NCBI GenBank assembly: GCA_947095585.1
Contig: OX352762.1
Span: 113,924,930-113,988,929, forward strand
DNA from: Nephrocerus scutellatus
Taxonomy: Eukaryota > Arthropoda > Insecta > Diptera > Pipunculidae
Length of the DNA stretch: 64,000 bases
Direction: 5' to 3'
The first letter of the stretch is position 1, and each line of letters starts with the position of its first letter. The notes below the pieces were generated by a model. That model had not been told where the DNA came from and did not search any database. It saw only the letters and a list, made by a program, of their open reading frames with translations. Below are positions 29,843 through 42,660 of the stretch, piece by piece. The position numbers and the translations under genes were made by a program.

Positions 29843-32539
29843 AGCATTTATCATTATGGATCGCTCATTCAGTTATTTGCATCTCAATCACGTTTTATGT
29901 TATTATTTACCTTTCTTTCCGTTAAATTAGCTTGAACAGATCCGACTTTAGTTTCGTAGCAATAAAAAGTTCACAATACATATATGAAATAATGTGGTCA
30001 TCGCCGTCTTGTGCAACCGTCACGGTGGAATTGGTTTAATTTTTGTTGTTGGTTGTTGTTGTTGTTGTTGCTATTTTTATATTTGTTGCACGTTCAGCGG
30101 ATCAATCACTTTTTACCCTGCTGCTGGATAATATTTCGATTGTCCGATCGCTGACAACGCACAGTATTTGCTGCTGTTTGCGAATTTAGTTTAAAATTTC
30201 GCACATATTTCAGAGTTGAAAAAAAAAACGACACAGACGTCGAAGAGTCACAACGACGAAAAATTATATTAATATAATAAAATTTTACTTCTTGTTTGGC
30301 TTAAAAGAAGATGAAAGAATTTCTAGAACAAATTTTTTTAAACGTCGAACCGCGCTCTGGTCTGTGCGTCAGACAATTCGACGTGATACGAATGCGTGTA
30401 TGTACGAGCTGTGCACTTCCAATCAGTAAGTCAGAGCCATTATTGAATTAGAGGAATTACCGCAAAAAGCGATCGCGATTATTGATCTGTTCAATTACGC
30501 GAAATGTTGTTCATTTTTTGTGTACGCGTCATGCGCGCACGCGCACTCGCTGATAAACAACAACGTGATCGCGGCCGCCGGCTGTTAATATTAGTTGACG
30601 TTGGCGGTTGTTATTTTGCATGCATTCACTTTTCCGTGTTTTCCGACAGTAAAATTAAAAAAAACAACAATAAAACAAAATGCAATTAAATGTTGCTTAT
30701 AAAACTACACCACAAACGGGGAGAAGACACGACATCGCATCGAACAATATCGTATCGACTGTTGTGTTGCGAACGCAGTAGCAGCTTTTTATATTCAAAT
30801 ATACGAATATTTAAGCGAACGGGCTAATAAAAAAATTTTTTTGTAGTTGCGTTGAACTTTTGACGTTTTGCCACCGAGATAAGATCGCGACGTGAAATGA
30901 CAACACCAGGCAACCAGCCACGATACTCCGAAAGTGGACTGGAACGATGCACTTTGTGCACAGTGCACGCACGGGTGGCTGAAATTTCAGCCGAAAATAA
31001 AACCTAATCGATTACTTAATTTGTTCCATGTGTATTCACCAGAAAACTGAAAGTAATATTTTTATATTACGTAGATACAAAAGAAAATTAACTCAAACCG
31101 TCGCGAGAAAATATCGCGCCAAGAATTGGTTTTCACCAACGCGTGCGTAAGCCGTAAGCCGTAAGCGGAGCCAACCCGTTCGTTGCATATGATGATCGGA
31201 AACGAACTGAATTCAAATCATCGTCCAAGAAAATACATTTCCTTCCATGCGATGACGGCGCGGACGACCGATGGCGAAAACAACCAGATACAGATACATG
31301 GCACAACTGTGAGTGCAGCAGCACACAAAAAACCAACGAAGTGGCATGGAGCGATACAAAAACACTCGAAAATGCCACAAGGCACTTGTATATACATGTA
31401 GCTGAGGACTAACTAATGCATTCAACAGAGTGCTCGCTGCAGAATGTGTCTGGGACACGGCTGAGTGCTGAGCCTACCAACTGGCTGTGTGTCGCCGGTT
31501 CGTTTGTAAGTGCATTGATGATGCGGTACGCTCGCTCGCATCGCTGACAACTGAGACGACGACATCGAGCGCAGTTCACAGCGCGCAACCATAATAAATG
31601 TTGAACGACACGTTCTGATACTGAATCTGAGTGAGCCCCCGCTTGGGGTTGCCTGTGACTCATTGATACTCGTATGTCAAAATAGTTCCGTACGTAATTG
31701 ATGTTTTAATTTATTATTTTGTTGTCGTCCCTTCCAACAGAAGAATGATGATAATCACTATTTATTGAGGAAACAATGTTGCGAAACAAAGCAGCCAGAC
31801 ACAACAATAATATTACCGTGCGTTGCTGCGCACGTGGGCGTGCTTTGTTTTACGTCACTTTATTCAGAGCTACCTTGTGGGCGGGGGTTTATCGACGCAA
31901 TATGCTCGTACAGGTGGATTGTTGACAGTGTTGCCGTAATGCAATACTGAATAAATAATTTTTTCTTTAACAACATAAGGGCTGTTTTTCGAACGGATAC
32001 TTATTTGTGAAAAATTTCTTATTCAAATTAATTATCTTGCGAGATGACTTGCCCGGTTTCCGAATTTTATACCTACGATGTCGTTATCTTCGGGAGCCGG
32101 AAACACAATTATTTGTTTTATTAAACTTAAAAAAAAGTTCATTCTCCATTGTATGATGTTGTAAACGGACGTGATTGGTACATCGAATACCTTACTTACT
32201 ACCCTATAACTTGTAACACATGCTAACCAAAAAAATGTGATTCCTATTTCCATATTCGCGTCATATCCATGATGTTTGGCTAAAGATAGCTCGACAAATT
32301 TTTTAAAGGCTTGATGTGATATTCTAAGATTTTAATTTATTTTTATTTTTTTTATTGGGTGAACGTCCCTTTTCCGTACCACATCAACCATGTACCTGTT
32401 TCTTGGCTGCAATATTTTAAGCCCTGCAATTATTTAATTAATAATAATACACCTACAAAAATCGCATGTACTTTACAAAATAACATATGTATTTATCTTA
32501 AAAATGCAAGTATGTACCTTTCGCTAGTGATGAGCGAAA
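29843..32539. other. Unassigned low-repeat stretch; possible host regulatory DNA
   Basis: The longest stretch in the window without recognisable mobile DNA. It holds a (TTG)n run near 30046-30070 and GC-richer blocks near 30.5-30.6 and 31.2-31.6 kb with overlapping open frames on both strands, none with a domain. A 5' untranslated exon or enhancer of a neighbouring gene would fit, but I see no decisive motif. Confidence 0.3.
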
Positions 32540-32675
32540 TTGGTCTTGGTCTTGCAGTCTTGTCTTGGTTTGCAAAAAATGCAAGACCAAGAACAATCAT
32601 TCATTTGCAAGACCAAGACCAAGACCAAGACCAAGAATATGTATGCAAGACTGCAAGACTCTTGCATTTGAAGTT
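32540..32675. repeat. Inverted AAGACC/GGTCTT hexamer repeats
   Basis: ggtcttggtcttgcagtctt at 32542-32561 faces (aagacc)n at about 32607-32636 and gcaagactgcaagactcttg at 32644-32664, so the segment can fold back on itself. A related ctcggtcttggtcttgcag lies near 42969. Confidence 0.65.
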
Positions 32676-32690
32676 GCGTAATGTCTCTAT

Positions 32691-33240
32691 ATTAACTTCG
32701 CGTGTCCGTGCGTTTGTTTGTTTGTTTGTCGTGGAATCTTGCGGGGGTTGGGGGCTCCCATACAAATATTTTACAAAATTTTCCCGATTTTCATCAAATT
32801 TTATATACATGTGTATCTCCGATGGACTTTTTGTAAAAAAATTTGGAGACCCCATACAAAATTTTTAAAAAATAACTCGATTTTGTTCAAATTTTATATA
32901 CATGTGTATCGCTAATGGAAAACACTTTTTGTGAAAATATAAATTTTTTTAAAATTAGCCCGATTTATTCAAATTTTAGACACATGTGTATCTCCAATGG
33001 AGAAAACTGTTTGTACAATTTTTAGAGTGACCCTGGCCCTGAGGCCAATATAAATATTTTAAAAATAAGTCCGATTTTCTTTAAATTTTCAACACATGTG
33101 TATCTCTGATGACAACACCTCCTATTGAAATTTGGTGGTGATCGGGCCGAAAGGTCGGGGGCTCCCATTCAATTTTTTTACACATGTGTATCTTTGCTGA
33201 CAACAGTTTATGTAAAAATTTTAAAGTAAAGGCGCTCTAA
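32691..33240 (-). repeat. Family F modular repeat (copy 3)
   Basis: It starts with ttaacttcgcgtgtccgtgc and cgtggaatcttgcgg, then about four modules, each with a cccgattttc...aattttatacacatg block, a tgtgtatctccgatgg block and a ggggctcccatacaaatatt-type block. The reverse complement ends like copies 1 and 2. Interpreted as a detached LINE 3' region. Confidence 0.65.
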
Positions 33241-33875
33241 TATTAATTTTTTTCCAAATCCTGTAACTCTTGCAGGCTTTTAGCTAAAAGGTCATTGTTG
33301 ACATTTTTCGAAAGAAAAATAAAATTTTAAGGTAAACCAATGTACATTTTTTGTAATTTTTTAAAACCATTACCGATATGAACGTTGCTAAAGTCAAAAA
33401 AAAATTTTTTTTTTAATTTTATATTCCAACGCGATTATTTCGAAAAATGCTCTCGGATAATTTTTTTTTTGACAAATGCAGTATTAAAGCCCATTCAATT
33501 TTCTACAAATCCACCTCACAATGTTTCTTCATTTGGTCAACAGGAGCAGGGCGAAAATTGAAAGTTTGTTAAATTAACGAAAACGTACTTTTGACCTTAC
33601 ACCCTATAAGTCTTGAATGCTTCCGCGCCTATAAGGTTACCGTTGATCTTTTTTGACTGAAAATTCAATTTTAAAGATTAAGCAATGTACATTTTTCTAA
33701 ATTATTCAAGCCATACCGATATGAAGGTCGTCAAAGTCAAAAATATTTACAAAAATGCTTTCAGTGGAAAAGAGGGGCTGAAAATAGATAGACCCCTTCC
33801 ATACGATTTTTTCACACAATTTATCAACCCTTTAAGTGTTTGCCACCTTAACGGATACATCCTGTATACTTAGTG
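33241..33875. repeat. Family G repeat (copy 2) with internal 340-bp duplication
   Basis: Two related modules start near 33263 (cctgtaactcttgcaggc) and 33602 (ccctataagtcttgaatgc). Both run through a caatgtacattttt block and an accgatatgaa block. The end gccaccttaacggatacatc then ctgtata matches the outer end of the other copies. Confidence 0.6.
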
Positions 33876-33991
33876 ATGAGAGTAAAGTAAAGGACAGACT
33901 ATAGGACAAGTCTTTGTGAGCATCATCACAGCTAAATTACATGTAAGAAATATAAGAATTTACGTAGAAGTTAAGACTTTGGGAAATCTAT

Positions 33992-34740
33992 ATACAGGGT
34001 GTTCCATAATTCGTGCACAATAATTTGAGATATGATTTCTGGGTATATTCTATGAAAAAAATCGTTCTACATTAAGGGTCTATCTCCAGTGTTGTCATCA
34101 CTTATCGGGTATTAAAGAAAAAGCTTACTTTGGTGTACCCTGACCCATGATAACAGAAATTGCTCTGTTAATACTAACGATAGAAATTTTGTTTATGACT
34201 TTGTTTTTAGAAGAAATATCTAAAATTACTGCGTTTAAATGAAGTTGATATCTTGTTATAGTCTTCAGATATCAAACTCCAATATCTGTTCCAGTTTTCC
34301 TGCCCATGCTAACTTTTGATTTTCAGGTCAATTTTCTTCAGAAAATGCGTAATAAGCATAACGTTTTACTATTTTTTTGTATGAATGTAACAAAAATAAA
34401 ACTAAAAATCAACAACAATAAAACTATAATACTATAAAACAATAATAAAACTAAAAATTAACAACAAGATTGCGGAAAACCCAATAGATTTTATGATACT
34501 TGGGAAAATTTGCAGCAGGTAAAATATATGAAAAAAATTTGTTTTGCTTTAAGCTCTAAATATGATTTTGTGTGGTTTTAGATAATTTTTACTTTATGTG
34601 TGTACAACTACAATTATATCCGGTGCTCAAAGTGTTCTCCTTGGTTTTGTATGCATGCTATAACCCGTTTTTGGGGTGGTAGTTTGAAGGGGCCCTTGTT
34701 TCCAATAACACCTGCCCACATATCGACGCTTAATTTGTGT
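33992..34740 (-). mobile_element. Tc1/mariner-like element end with transposase C-terminus
   Basis: It opens with tatacagggtgttccataat, a sequence typical of the outer ends of mariner-type insect elements. Near 34665-34615 the minus strand reads RVIACIQNQGEHFEH, the C-terminal block of such transposases (usually CI..RGGHFEH). The region between is non-coding and AT-rich, so the copy is internally degraded or 5'-truncated. No second terminus seen. Confidence 0.45.
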
Positions 34741-34759
34741 TGAAATTATGACTGTCTCC

Positions 34760-35280
34760 TGTAATATAATAATAATAGGAATAATAATAATAATAATAAA
34801 GAGAAAGAGAAGTGGAGAATAAATTGTATGATTTTGATTTCTAGCGGCTTCACATCTTCACATATGACGACTTTTGAAATGCTGGTGAACATGGAAAGTA
34901 GTTCTTCATTGTCTCTAGTTAGAACACCCCGAAGAATCATATCCGATTGGTATTCTTTCCTCTGCGAGTCGATGCCATTATTTAGAACGGTAAGTTCCAA
35001 GTCCGCGCAGCGCTTCGCCAGAGCATAAATTCGCTCCACGAACTTACTAGTAATGCTTTTTTCCAACTTGGAAAGCTTTCAAATTTCAAAAGCTTTACGT
35101 GGGCCGGACAATTGCAAACGAAGTGTATGAGAGTTTCTTTCTTATTTTCATCTTTGCAACTTCTGGAGAAGTTATTGCTCGGTATACCCAACTTAGCAGC
35201 ATGGCTGCCCACTGGCCAGAGGCCTGTGCTGATAGCAATCACTCTGGCAATATCCTTCCGGGTTCTATATAAAAACTAGG
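34760..35280 (-). pseudogene. R1/I-like LINE C-terminus with ATT-rich tail
   Basis: The minus strand from 35242 reads AISTGLWPVGSHAAKLGIPS, then the zinc-knuckle-like CRSCKDENKKETLIHFVCNC at about 35165-35105. This is the C-terminal module of R1/I-like LINEs. After a frameshift it continues KSITSKFVERIYALAKRCAD. It ends in a TTATTATTATTATTATT-type tail at about 34800-34765. RNase H and RT are absent. Confidence 0.65.
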
Positions 35281-35553
35281 CGGTTTTCCTTTTGCTGTAG
35301 GATGGCTCATCAATCTTGATATGGCGCAGTTCGACAGACTGCTAGCTAGAGTGCCGTAGCTCTAAAGAATTTTTCTTTTAGCAGACTTAGCAAATCAAAC
35401 GAAGCAAACACATTGTCAAAATATATATGTGATAGGTTATCGTTTTTAATAAATCCAGAACTCAAGATCCTAGCGGTAAAAGCATTGTTTCTTGGCTCAT
35501 ATTTTTAGTTTCACAGTATGTGTCAACAGAATATAAATAGACACAACTGCTAG

Positions 35554-36560
35554 TCAACATCCAATTTTTAAAACCAAAACGCACCGGCTTTCCTCGAATA
35601 AATTGCTTTCTCCCCATTGTATTATGCTGTCTTTGTCAGAATTCAACGTACTTAACATACGTAGTTGTTTGAGTTCCACATGAGAAGTGGATGGACGTTC
35701 CTCAAACATATAACTATAAGAAGCTGAGAGTGCTGTCGTCAGATAAGAGATCATTAATAAAAATGAGAAAGAGTGTCGGGGACAAAACAGAGCCCTGGGG
35801 AACGCCAGCATTTAAGTTTGTACTTTAGACTTGAAACCATCCAATACAACTTGTATTTAGCGGTCCAAAAGATAGCTTATAATCCAGTGAAGCAGTTTAT
35901 TATCGACACTATAAGCACGCATTTTGAAAGAGCTTCATGCCAAACTCTGTCAAATCGAGTGCAACAGCTTTGCTTGATGCAAATACCGGTTTCACTGTTT
36001 GGTGAGATATACCATCAAATTACCAGTAGAACGTTGCCCACGAAATCCGTACTGCCGGTCACTAAGAATTTCGTTGGTTTCAAGATATTTCATGAGCTGA
36101 AAATTTATCAGCGTTTCCATGACCTTGGAAAGAATGGATGTAAGTGGTAAGTGTTATGGGTCGGTACGAGGAAGGAGACGACGGCTCGCCTTTTTTGGGT
36201 ATGAGCTGGACAAAGGCTGTTTTCCAATTACTCGGGAATAGTCCAGAAGAATAGGAGAGATGGAAAAACTAATGATTCTTTTCACCTTTAGGACATTGTA
36301 GTATTTTTTGCCTCAATTTTTGGTCGTAGGCGAATTTGACTCGCTGAAGATGGGCATTACAATCATTTATGGCTCGTTTAAAATTTGTTCGGGTTTTCTC
36401 ATTAGGGTTAGCTTTGTAAAACCGAAAGCATACCTCTCTAGTCCTAGAAGCCTCTTTACAGGTCGAGTCATATCACCATCATCCTTTGGTTTGACAAAAT
36501 TCTTCGTGGAAGGGATAAAGTCTCTCATACCAAAAAGGATGATGTTTGTGATTGCTTTTA
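35554..36560 (-). pseudogene. CR1/Jockey-like LINE relic (LINE-B copy 4)
   Basis: From the right the minus strand shows a linker (TNFKRAINDCNAHL...KILQCPKG) at about 36400-36290. RT segments with a PKKGEPSS-like block near 36195 follow, then a block matching SDRQYGFRGQRST near 36060-36010 and an SVLSPTLFLIF-like GVPQGS region near 35800-35760. The end is EERPSTSHVELKQLRMLSTL and SDKDSIIQWGESN at 35700-35600. The order matches copies 1 and 5. Stops and frame changes throughout. Confidence 0.72.
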
Positions 36561-38059
36561 ATTATAACGGGATTTTATTGTCCGTTTTTTGTACCCAACC
36601 GAGTACAATGGTAATAAATGGGTTAATGGTATCAATGGTAGTTTAACCCTAAATACAATTTTTGATATCTCAAATACAAGCTGTTTTATACAAAATCGAA
36701 ATGAGGCGGTCTTAATGAAAATCTATTATGGATCTCGATTTGTGGGATCTTCTTTCAGAGTTTTATGTTTTCGTTTTTTAAAATTATAACATTAATTTTT
36801 TGTTTATTTTGTGTACGTATTGTCAATAACAACAAAACAAAAACTGGCTGTTCATGAAGGCAAAGTTTCAGCTTACCACTGAGTGTTGCCTTCGCGGGGG
36901 TACCACCTAATTAGGCGCATTAGTGGTCATATAGTTTCATTTGAGTGATAACGATACTTGCAGTCACATTCTCCTTCAAAGAGATAACAAAACTTTTGCC
37001 ACTTATTACGAGTAAAAGAAAAAACAGAACATAAATGGCACCACGAAATGTAAGCGACAACAACGCGATGTCTCTCCAGTGAACTGACGTAGAAACACGC
37101 CATTTAAATGTTAAAACGTCGACCCTCGAACCAAATCCAATTAGAATATTGTTTACTTATGACTTTGATATTGCTGATTTAGCTTGTTACAAGGCGATTT
37201 TGTCGTAAAACCATCGAATACATTTGTGGTCTCTCGGTCGGTTGCATGGCACTTGAATTTGTATATCGGCACACGCCAATGCGTGTAAAGCAATAAAAGG
37301 CTAGATACCCCACCCTTCTATGTGTGTGTGCACATTGCTGCAAAAAGTATTGCACTAATCTGCTGCATATGCAAATAAGCCTCAACCGCTTTAAACTGTC
37401 TGTCTGTCTGTTTTTCTTGAATTATTTTCACTGAACTTTATCACGTTTGTGTGAGAAAATTCGTCAACACATTCAAGCGTTAGCCGCTACGGCCTCGTAA
37501 TAAGATAAATACAGGAAAGAAATATATGTTCTATGTTCTGTATGTAAGACACATTTTTTGAGAAAGTTCCGCACATGTGAAGGTGTTCTTATTTTTTGTA
37601 AATTTTTTAAATAAATCGTTTTTCTAAATGAGCTTAAAAACCAATATATTTACAGATATATTTTGTGTAAACAAGGTCTTACTTAGAATTAAAAACTACA
37701 ACAGAATAAATTATAATACATTATGTCAGTTATACAAAAAAATTCTTTCATTTAATTTAATTTAAAGCCATTAATTAAATTGAATAATTAAAAAAAAAGC
37801 AAAATGAGGAAGAAGGGAGGGTTTTTGCCAACATATCCATTTTATGATATTGCTTTAATGTATTTGCATAAATACATTTAAGCTTTTATTTAATGTACTG
37901 CATTGCATTTATTATGTTCCTTTCATTTACCTGGAATTTGTAAAAATTCAATACGTTAATTTGTACAAGCAATTCGGGATTCGGGAAATATTTCTACATC
38001 AAGGGTGCTGAAAAAAGTATACTAGAAAAACGTTACTTACTTAAGGAAGGGACTTTATT
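36561..38059. other. Unassigned AT-rich sequence
   Basis: No domain or known repeat. A single ttaaccctaaat at 36643 resembles the first bases of a piggyBac end but is not supported by more of the terminal repeat. A CTGT run lies near 37398-37410. Confidence 0.3.
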
Positions 38060-39640
38060 ATGGGACATCTTAGAATGCCTAAGCCCTGCAGTACTCTACC
38101 AATGGGATTTAGAAAGTTGCCAGCTTAATTCTCTTCACGATGTCAACATCGCGCTAACGCTCGTAGATCTCATCATAATAGAGTCTCCGAATTCGTCCTT
38201 CCTCATATACGGGGCCAACAATTCTCTGTAACACTTTTCTCGGCTAAGAGGTCAGAATTCCTGGATTTGAAGAGGTTTGACAGACTTTTGTAGGCTTTGT
38301 TGGCTTTAAGCATCCATGCAGGATATTTCTGGGTCCATGCTGTTATCGGCTGCTACAGTTGATCCGAAATAGTTTAAGGATAGCACTACTTCAAATTCAC
38401 GCTCCACTGTTTTTATTGAGGCACCAATGTTGGATCTTCTACTCGCAGACGTGGCCAATATGAACTTTTTTTTCTCTCATTAATTGCAGCCCCATATTTC
38501 GTGCAGTCCGCTCGATCTGAATGAAAGCTTTCTGTACAGTTCTTGGATTTCTACTAACGATGTAAATGTCGTCTGCGTAAGCCAGTATCTGAATAGACTT
38601 ATAGACTCGTTGTTCTTGTTATTCCTCGCGCCGTTACGTCAGAGCCTCTGACCACTTTCTCCAACTCCAGGTTGAAGAGAACGTAGGCCAGTTCATCCCC
38701 TTGTCGGAGCCCCTTAGAAATGTTGAATTCGGCGTAGAGATAGAGGATACAATTTTATACGCGGTACTCAACAACGTTATACCACGATAGTTGCTGCATG
38801 TTGTGATATCTCCTTTCTTATGTATGGGACACAGGATGCCTGTTCGCAAGTCTTCTGGCATCGCTTCTTCATCCCATACTTGCACTTTTAGTTCATGTAT
38901 TGCTTGGTGTATTGCGGGGCCTCCTGTTTTAATCAGCTTCGCTAGGGTACCATATGATCCCGAGGACTTATTATTTTTTAGCCGACTAATCGATCTGCTA
39001 ACTTCGTTTATGCTTCATAGTGTGACCTTCGGTCATTGGTGGAGCCTCCAGTTCCATGGCCATTTACCAACTCTTTAAAGTAATCTTTCCATCGCTCTAA
39101 GATGCCTTTGAGATCGGCGATCAGATTGCCCTTTTGTCTTTACAGTATGCGCAACGCGGTGTACCTATATTGCGACATACCGCGGAGCTTCCGCGCCTGG
39201 TGCGGTCCTCGCTATCTGTACTGTTCTTGTTCACGGACGAAATTCTTCACCACCTTTATTTCGCCGGTGAACTGTTTTTTGATATCTTCTGAGCTCTTTA
39301 TATTCATCTTCGCGTGCCCGCGTTCTATGAGATTGTTGCATTGCTCGGTACGCAACATTCTTACGTTCAGTCGCTAGCATACATTCGTCATCGAACCAGT
39401 CGTTCCGGTCTCTACGGCTACTACCTAAGATGGTGTCAGCAGTACTAATGATTAAGAGGTGTCAATATCTCTTCTACGCCCGGCATCTCAGGACCAGGAC
39501 TTACTCTCCCTGCATTTAGGGCGAGTCATATCGCTTGACCGTAGTTGTTTCTGGTCTCTTCGTAGCGAAGGGCAGCCGTGTTGACTCGAATCTGATTCAC
39601 GGATGCAGTCTTTCGTACATTTTTTTATAATGTACACACG
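38060..39640 (-). pseudogene. RTE-like LINE relic (copy D)
   Basis: This is the same family as copies A, B, C and E, in reverse. From right to left: end of endonuclease and basic linker at about 39620-39100 (the counterpart of the DWFDDEC and KNVAYRAMQQS region), the start of RT near 38980-38940, then MQVWDEEAMPEDLRTGILCP at 38885, IHKKGDITTCSNYRGITLL at 38820-38765, an AYADD-like region near 38580, and the C-terminal region down to about 38080. The region between the YRGI block and the palm is partly deleted. Many stops. Confidence 0.78.
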
Positions 39641-39689
39641 CTAAAGGGATTTGCACCCTATTAGTGCTTAGCACAGCTTGGGCGTTAGA

Positions 39690-39925
39690 AAATTAGGGAG
39701 AGGAAAAGATGAGATGTCTATGCACGCGTGTCTTAAATGACTGCACATCATATAAATGCGGAAACACAGAATCGGGCAAATCCATTCCACATAACTGTAG
39801 TCCGGCTAAATAAGGAATCTCTGAATTGGTTAGTACGTCCCAAGATAGGCCTAATGGTAGATCCGTGGGCTCGAGTTGAGACACGGGTATTACGGATGGG
39901 TTCGAGAATGGGCGGGATACATCTG
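39690..39925 (-). pseudogene. LINE reverse transcriptase C-terminus fragment
   Basis: The minus strand from about 39890 reads RVSTRAHGSTIRPILGRTNQ, then FRDSLFSRTTVMWNG, then DSVFPHLYDVQSFKTRVHR in the next frame. The FF.R...WN.LP...F...FK..VHR pattern is the C-terminal tail of many LINE reverse transcriptases. It directly abuts copy D but is not its own C-terminus. Confidence 0.65.
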
Positions 39926-40117
39926 GATATTTTTTTTTAACACCGCTTGTGAAAAAAGCGATAAATGATGATGATGATGCAATCCCTGCTCAGAGCAGAC
40001 AACTTATAAAGTAAGCGACAATTTTTGTCCATTTGGGTGACTCCAACAATGCATAATTTATGTTCCTCACCCCATAATCGGACATCTCTCATAACTGAAC
40101 AAAAAGACTGCGACGGT

Positions 40118-40265
40118 GAGTTTTTTTTTTTTATATATATATTTAAACTTATTGCCAAGGGAATACTCCCTGAATGACTTGCGCCACGGCAATAAGGTGG
40201 GCTAAGCCCTTTATTAAAATTAAGAAGTAAATCGGAGAAATGTGAATTTATCACATTTCTCACGT
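40118..40265 (-). mobile_element. LINE 3' untranslated end with A-tail
   Basis: On the minus strand agcccaccttattgccgtgg and ttcagggagtattcccttgg lead to an A-rich tail at about 40130-40118. The phrase, a repeat-like end and a poly(A) run suggest a 5'-truncated LINE insertion. Coding sequence is absent, so the family is uncertain. Confidence 0.5.
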
Positions 40266-41889
40266 TTGTAGCCGGCTATGGGAAATTTCTGTATTTTGTT
40301 TCAATTAAAACACTACTAACTACTTTTCCGATCAAAATTCCTTGGACATTTGTAGGTAGAAAGTATCTAAATGTAAAATATTATGGCTCTATTCAACACT
40401 GACAAATATGTCGACTAAACCTTTTATACTTTTGATAACAAGACTTAAGAAGAGCTTGTTGAACGTTCAAATTTAAACGTTAATGTTGACAATTAAAAAC
40501 ATTTAAAAAAATTGCAAAACAAATTAATTTTCCTCTACTCTACAACCGAATTTTCCCGCGGATCACTTTTTCATGTGAAATGCAGTTCGATACTGAAGAC
40601 CACTTTTAGTGAGTTATGCGGGAAATATGTTATAAATGTTTCGCACTGAAGCTTAAGGTGTTATTCAAATTTTTAAAAAGATCATAAACCTCAACAAAAT
40701 GTGTAAACAGTGCTATGTACAACAAACCCACTTTGTTTCAGGCAGAATAACGAAAATAATTAGTTTTGTTTTCCAGCACCTTTACCCTGTATTTCGTTGT
40801 AATTCTTTCTACTTATTCTTTCGCAAAGCCCATCATATCCGCGCTGACACTAATTCCCATTCATCGGCAACAAAGGTATCACAACACAACATAGTTGTTT
40901 TATGCCATGGTATTGACGAACGATGCCGACTGTTGTTGCTGTAGAAGCAAAGCGTTTATAATTACTTCATTAGCACATGCAGAGTAGGAGCCCCAATCGA
41001 GTATCAGCACAAGCACCAGCACCAAAGACAGCAGGTGTCGAGATTTCCGCCAAAAGTGCATTCCATTTGTGAGTTTGCTCTTCGTTTCAGTCGCAGTCAG
41101 CTTGCGAAAGCTCATCACACATTATTTCGACCTGATTAGGGTTGGTTTGCACAAAGAGCCGTCAGCCGTCCACAGAAAAAAAAAACCGGGAGTCGGTTCT
41201 GATTATCAAGCAAAGTGACGACCTGTCATGATAATGGAAGCAACGTTGTCCAGCCATGAATATGCTAGCCGACAGCAACGAATATACTCTGTAATGATGG
41301 AAACATACTATGTATTGAGTTTTTGTCTGTGCAGTGGGAAGCCCTAGTTTCCTTGGAGCGCCGCGGTGATGGTGGAGGCGACGGCGATGGCTACGGTTTT
41401 GTTCTTATTGTGAAAATCGCCATTTCGCAATTTGTTTGGATGACGGACAGAATGACGGACATCACAGAGCACCTTAATGTTCACTGAGAACTGGGCGATA
41501 GCAGAGTGCACGAGGTCGATGTCGACTTCTCCAACACGCAAACATCAACAATGCAACACGATTCCACTGTGGCTGGTGATTTCCTCTTTGATTAGCCCCT
41601 CGAGAGGAAACACAGAGTAAGCAGATTAGAAAACTAACACCCAGCTAAGATCAAAGGTAGGGCGAGCGAACGAGCGACTGAGCGTGGATCTCATCACTCT
41701 GATGATGATGAGAACTTGACACGCTGACGAACCAAATACCCACCGTCAACAGTGGGAAGAATTGAATCAATTGCGTGTACTTTAAAGTAAATAAAGTGGA
41801 TTTATTTTTGTGGATTAAATATTCTAAGGGTCTTTGTACCTGCTCTTGCGATAAGAGATGTTTAGTGAATATATTAGTGTATTTCATAG
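40266..41889. other. Unassigned; possible host sequence
   Basis: This stretch has no recognised mobile DNA. The part at 40.8-41.8 kb is less AT-rich and includes overlapping open frames on the minus strand (41344-41541, MRVGEVDIDLVHSAIAQFSV...). No domain, signal peptide or splice pair supports a gene. A poly(A) run lies at 41177. Confidence 0.3.
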
Positions 41890-42015
41890 TTCTAAAAACT
41901 CCCGCAAACCGCCCTCAAGCCCTGAATACCACCTTCAGGACCACCTTCAAGACCCTTCAAGAACCCCCTCGAGACCTCATCAAGACACACTCAAGTCCAC
42001 CCTCAAGACCGCCTC
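41890..42015. repeat. C/A-rich minisatellite related to 21.0-21.4 kb
   Basis: Irregular units around ccctcaagacc, accttcaagac and cctcatcaagac. They resemble the reverse complement of the 21-kb array. It abuts the 3' end of LINE-B copy 5. Confidence 0.6.
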
Positions 42016-42024
42016 AAGAGTGCT

Positions 42025-42660
42025 GACGTCAGCGAAAGGATTAGAAGTAGCGAATAGGAGATTGATAATGAAAATGAGAAAGAGTGTCGGAGACAAAACA
42101 GAGCCCTGGGGGATATTATATTTGAAACCGTCCAATACGATCTGGATTGAATGGACAGAAAGGTAGTTACTAGTCAAACCAAGCAGGGCCTTATAAATTC
42201 CCTAGACATTCATTTTCGACAAAAGAACTTAATGCCAGATTCTGTCAAATGTCTTGGAAGGATGGAGTACAACAAATTTTGTTTTCAACAAACTTGTGAA
42301 TAGACTGGTTCCGCTTTTCAGTGAGATAAGCCGTCAGGTCACCTGTAGAACGTTGCCTATGAAAACCGTACTGCTGGTCGCTAAGGATTTCATGTGATTC
42401 AAGGTATTGCATAAGCTTACGATTGATAACTTTTTCATGACCTTAGAAAGTATGGAAGTTAACGCAATTGGTCGGTATGAGGAAAGAGATGACGGTTCGC
42501 CTTTTTTTTGACCGGCTGGATAAAGGCTATTTTCCAATTCTTTGAGCCTGCGTAGTGGCAATGCCAAAGTTGAAGAACACTTCTTCAAAACTATTGCGGG
42601 AATAGCTTCAGGTCCAGCAGATTTATGAATGTTGAGATCATCTATGTCACATACACATAG
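42025..42660 (-). pseudogene. CR1/Jockey-like LINE relic (LINE-B copy 5)
   Basis: The minus strand reads DDLNIHKSAGPEAIPAIVLK and KCSSTLALPLRRL at 42640-42540, QKKGEPSSLSSYRPIALTSI and LSKVMKKL at 42520-42430, and then a frameshifted QYGF block near 42370. After a gap IVLDGFKYNIPQGSVLSPTL and FLIFIINLL at 42150-42060 is the GVPQGS palm entry. The aspartates of the palm are beyond the break. It is one of the better preserved copies of the family but has several frameshifts. Confidence 0.78.

Noticed and set aside
30480..31670. A promoter and first exon of a host gene
   Set aside because: Composition is suggestive, but no TATA/initiator pair at proper spacing, splice pair or coding frame could be defended.
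32359..32868. A 169-codon plus-strand open frame
   Set aside because: It runs across the hexamer repeats into a family F repeat, so the frame is a by-product of repeats with no domain.
36640..36660. A third piggyBac end (ttaaccctaaat)
   Set aside because: Only the first nine bases fit; the rest of the terminal repeat and any transposase are missing.
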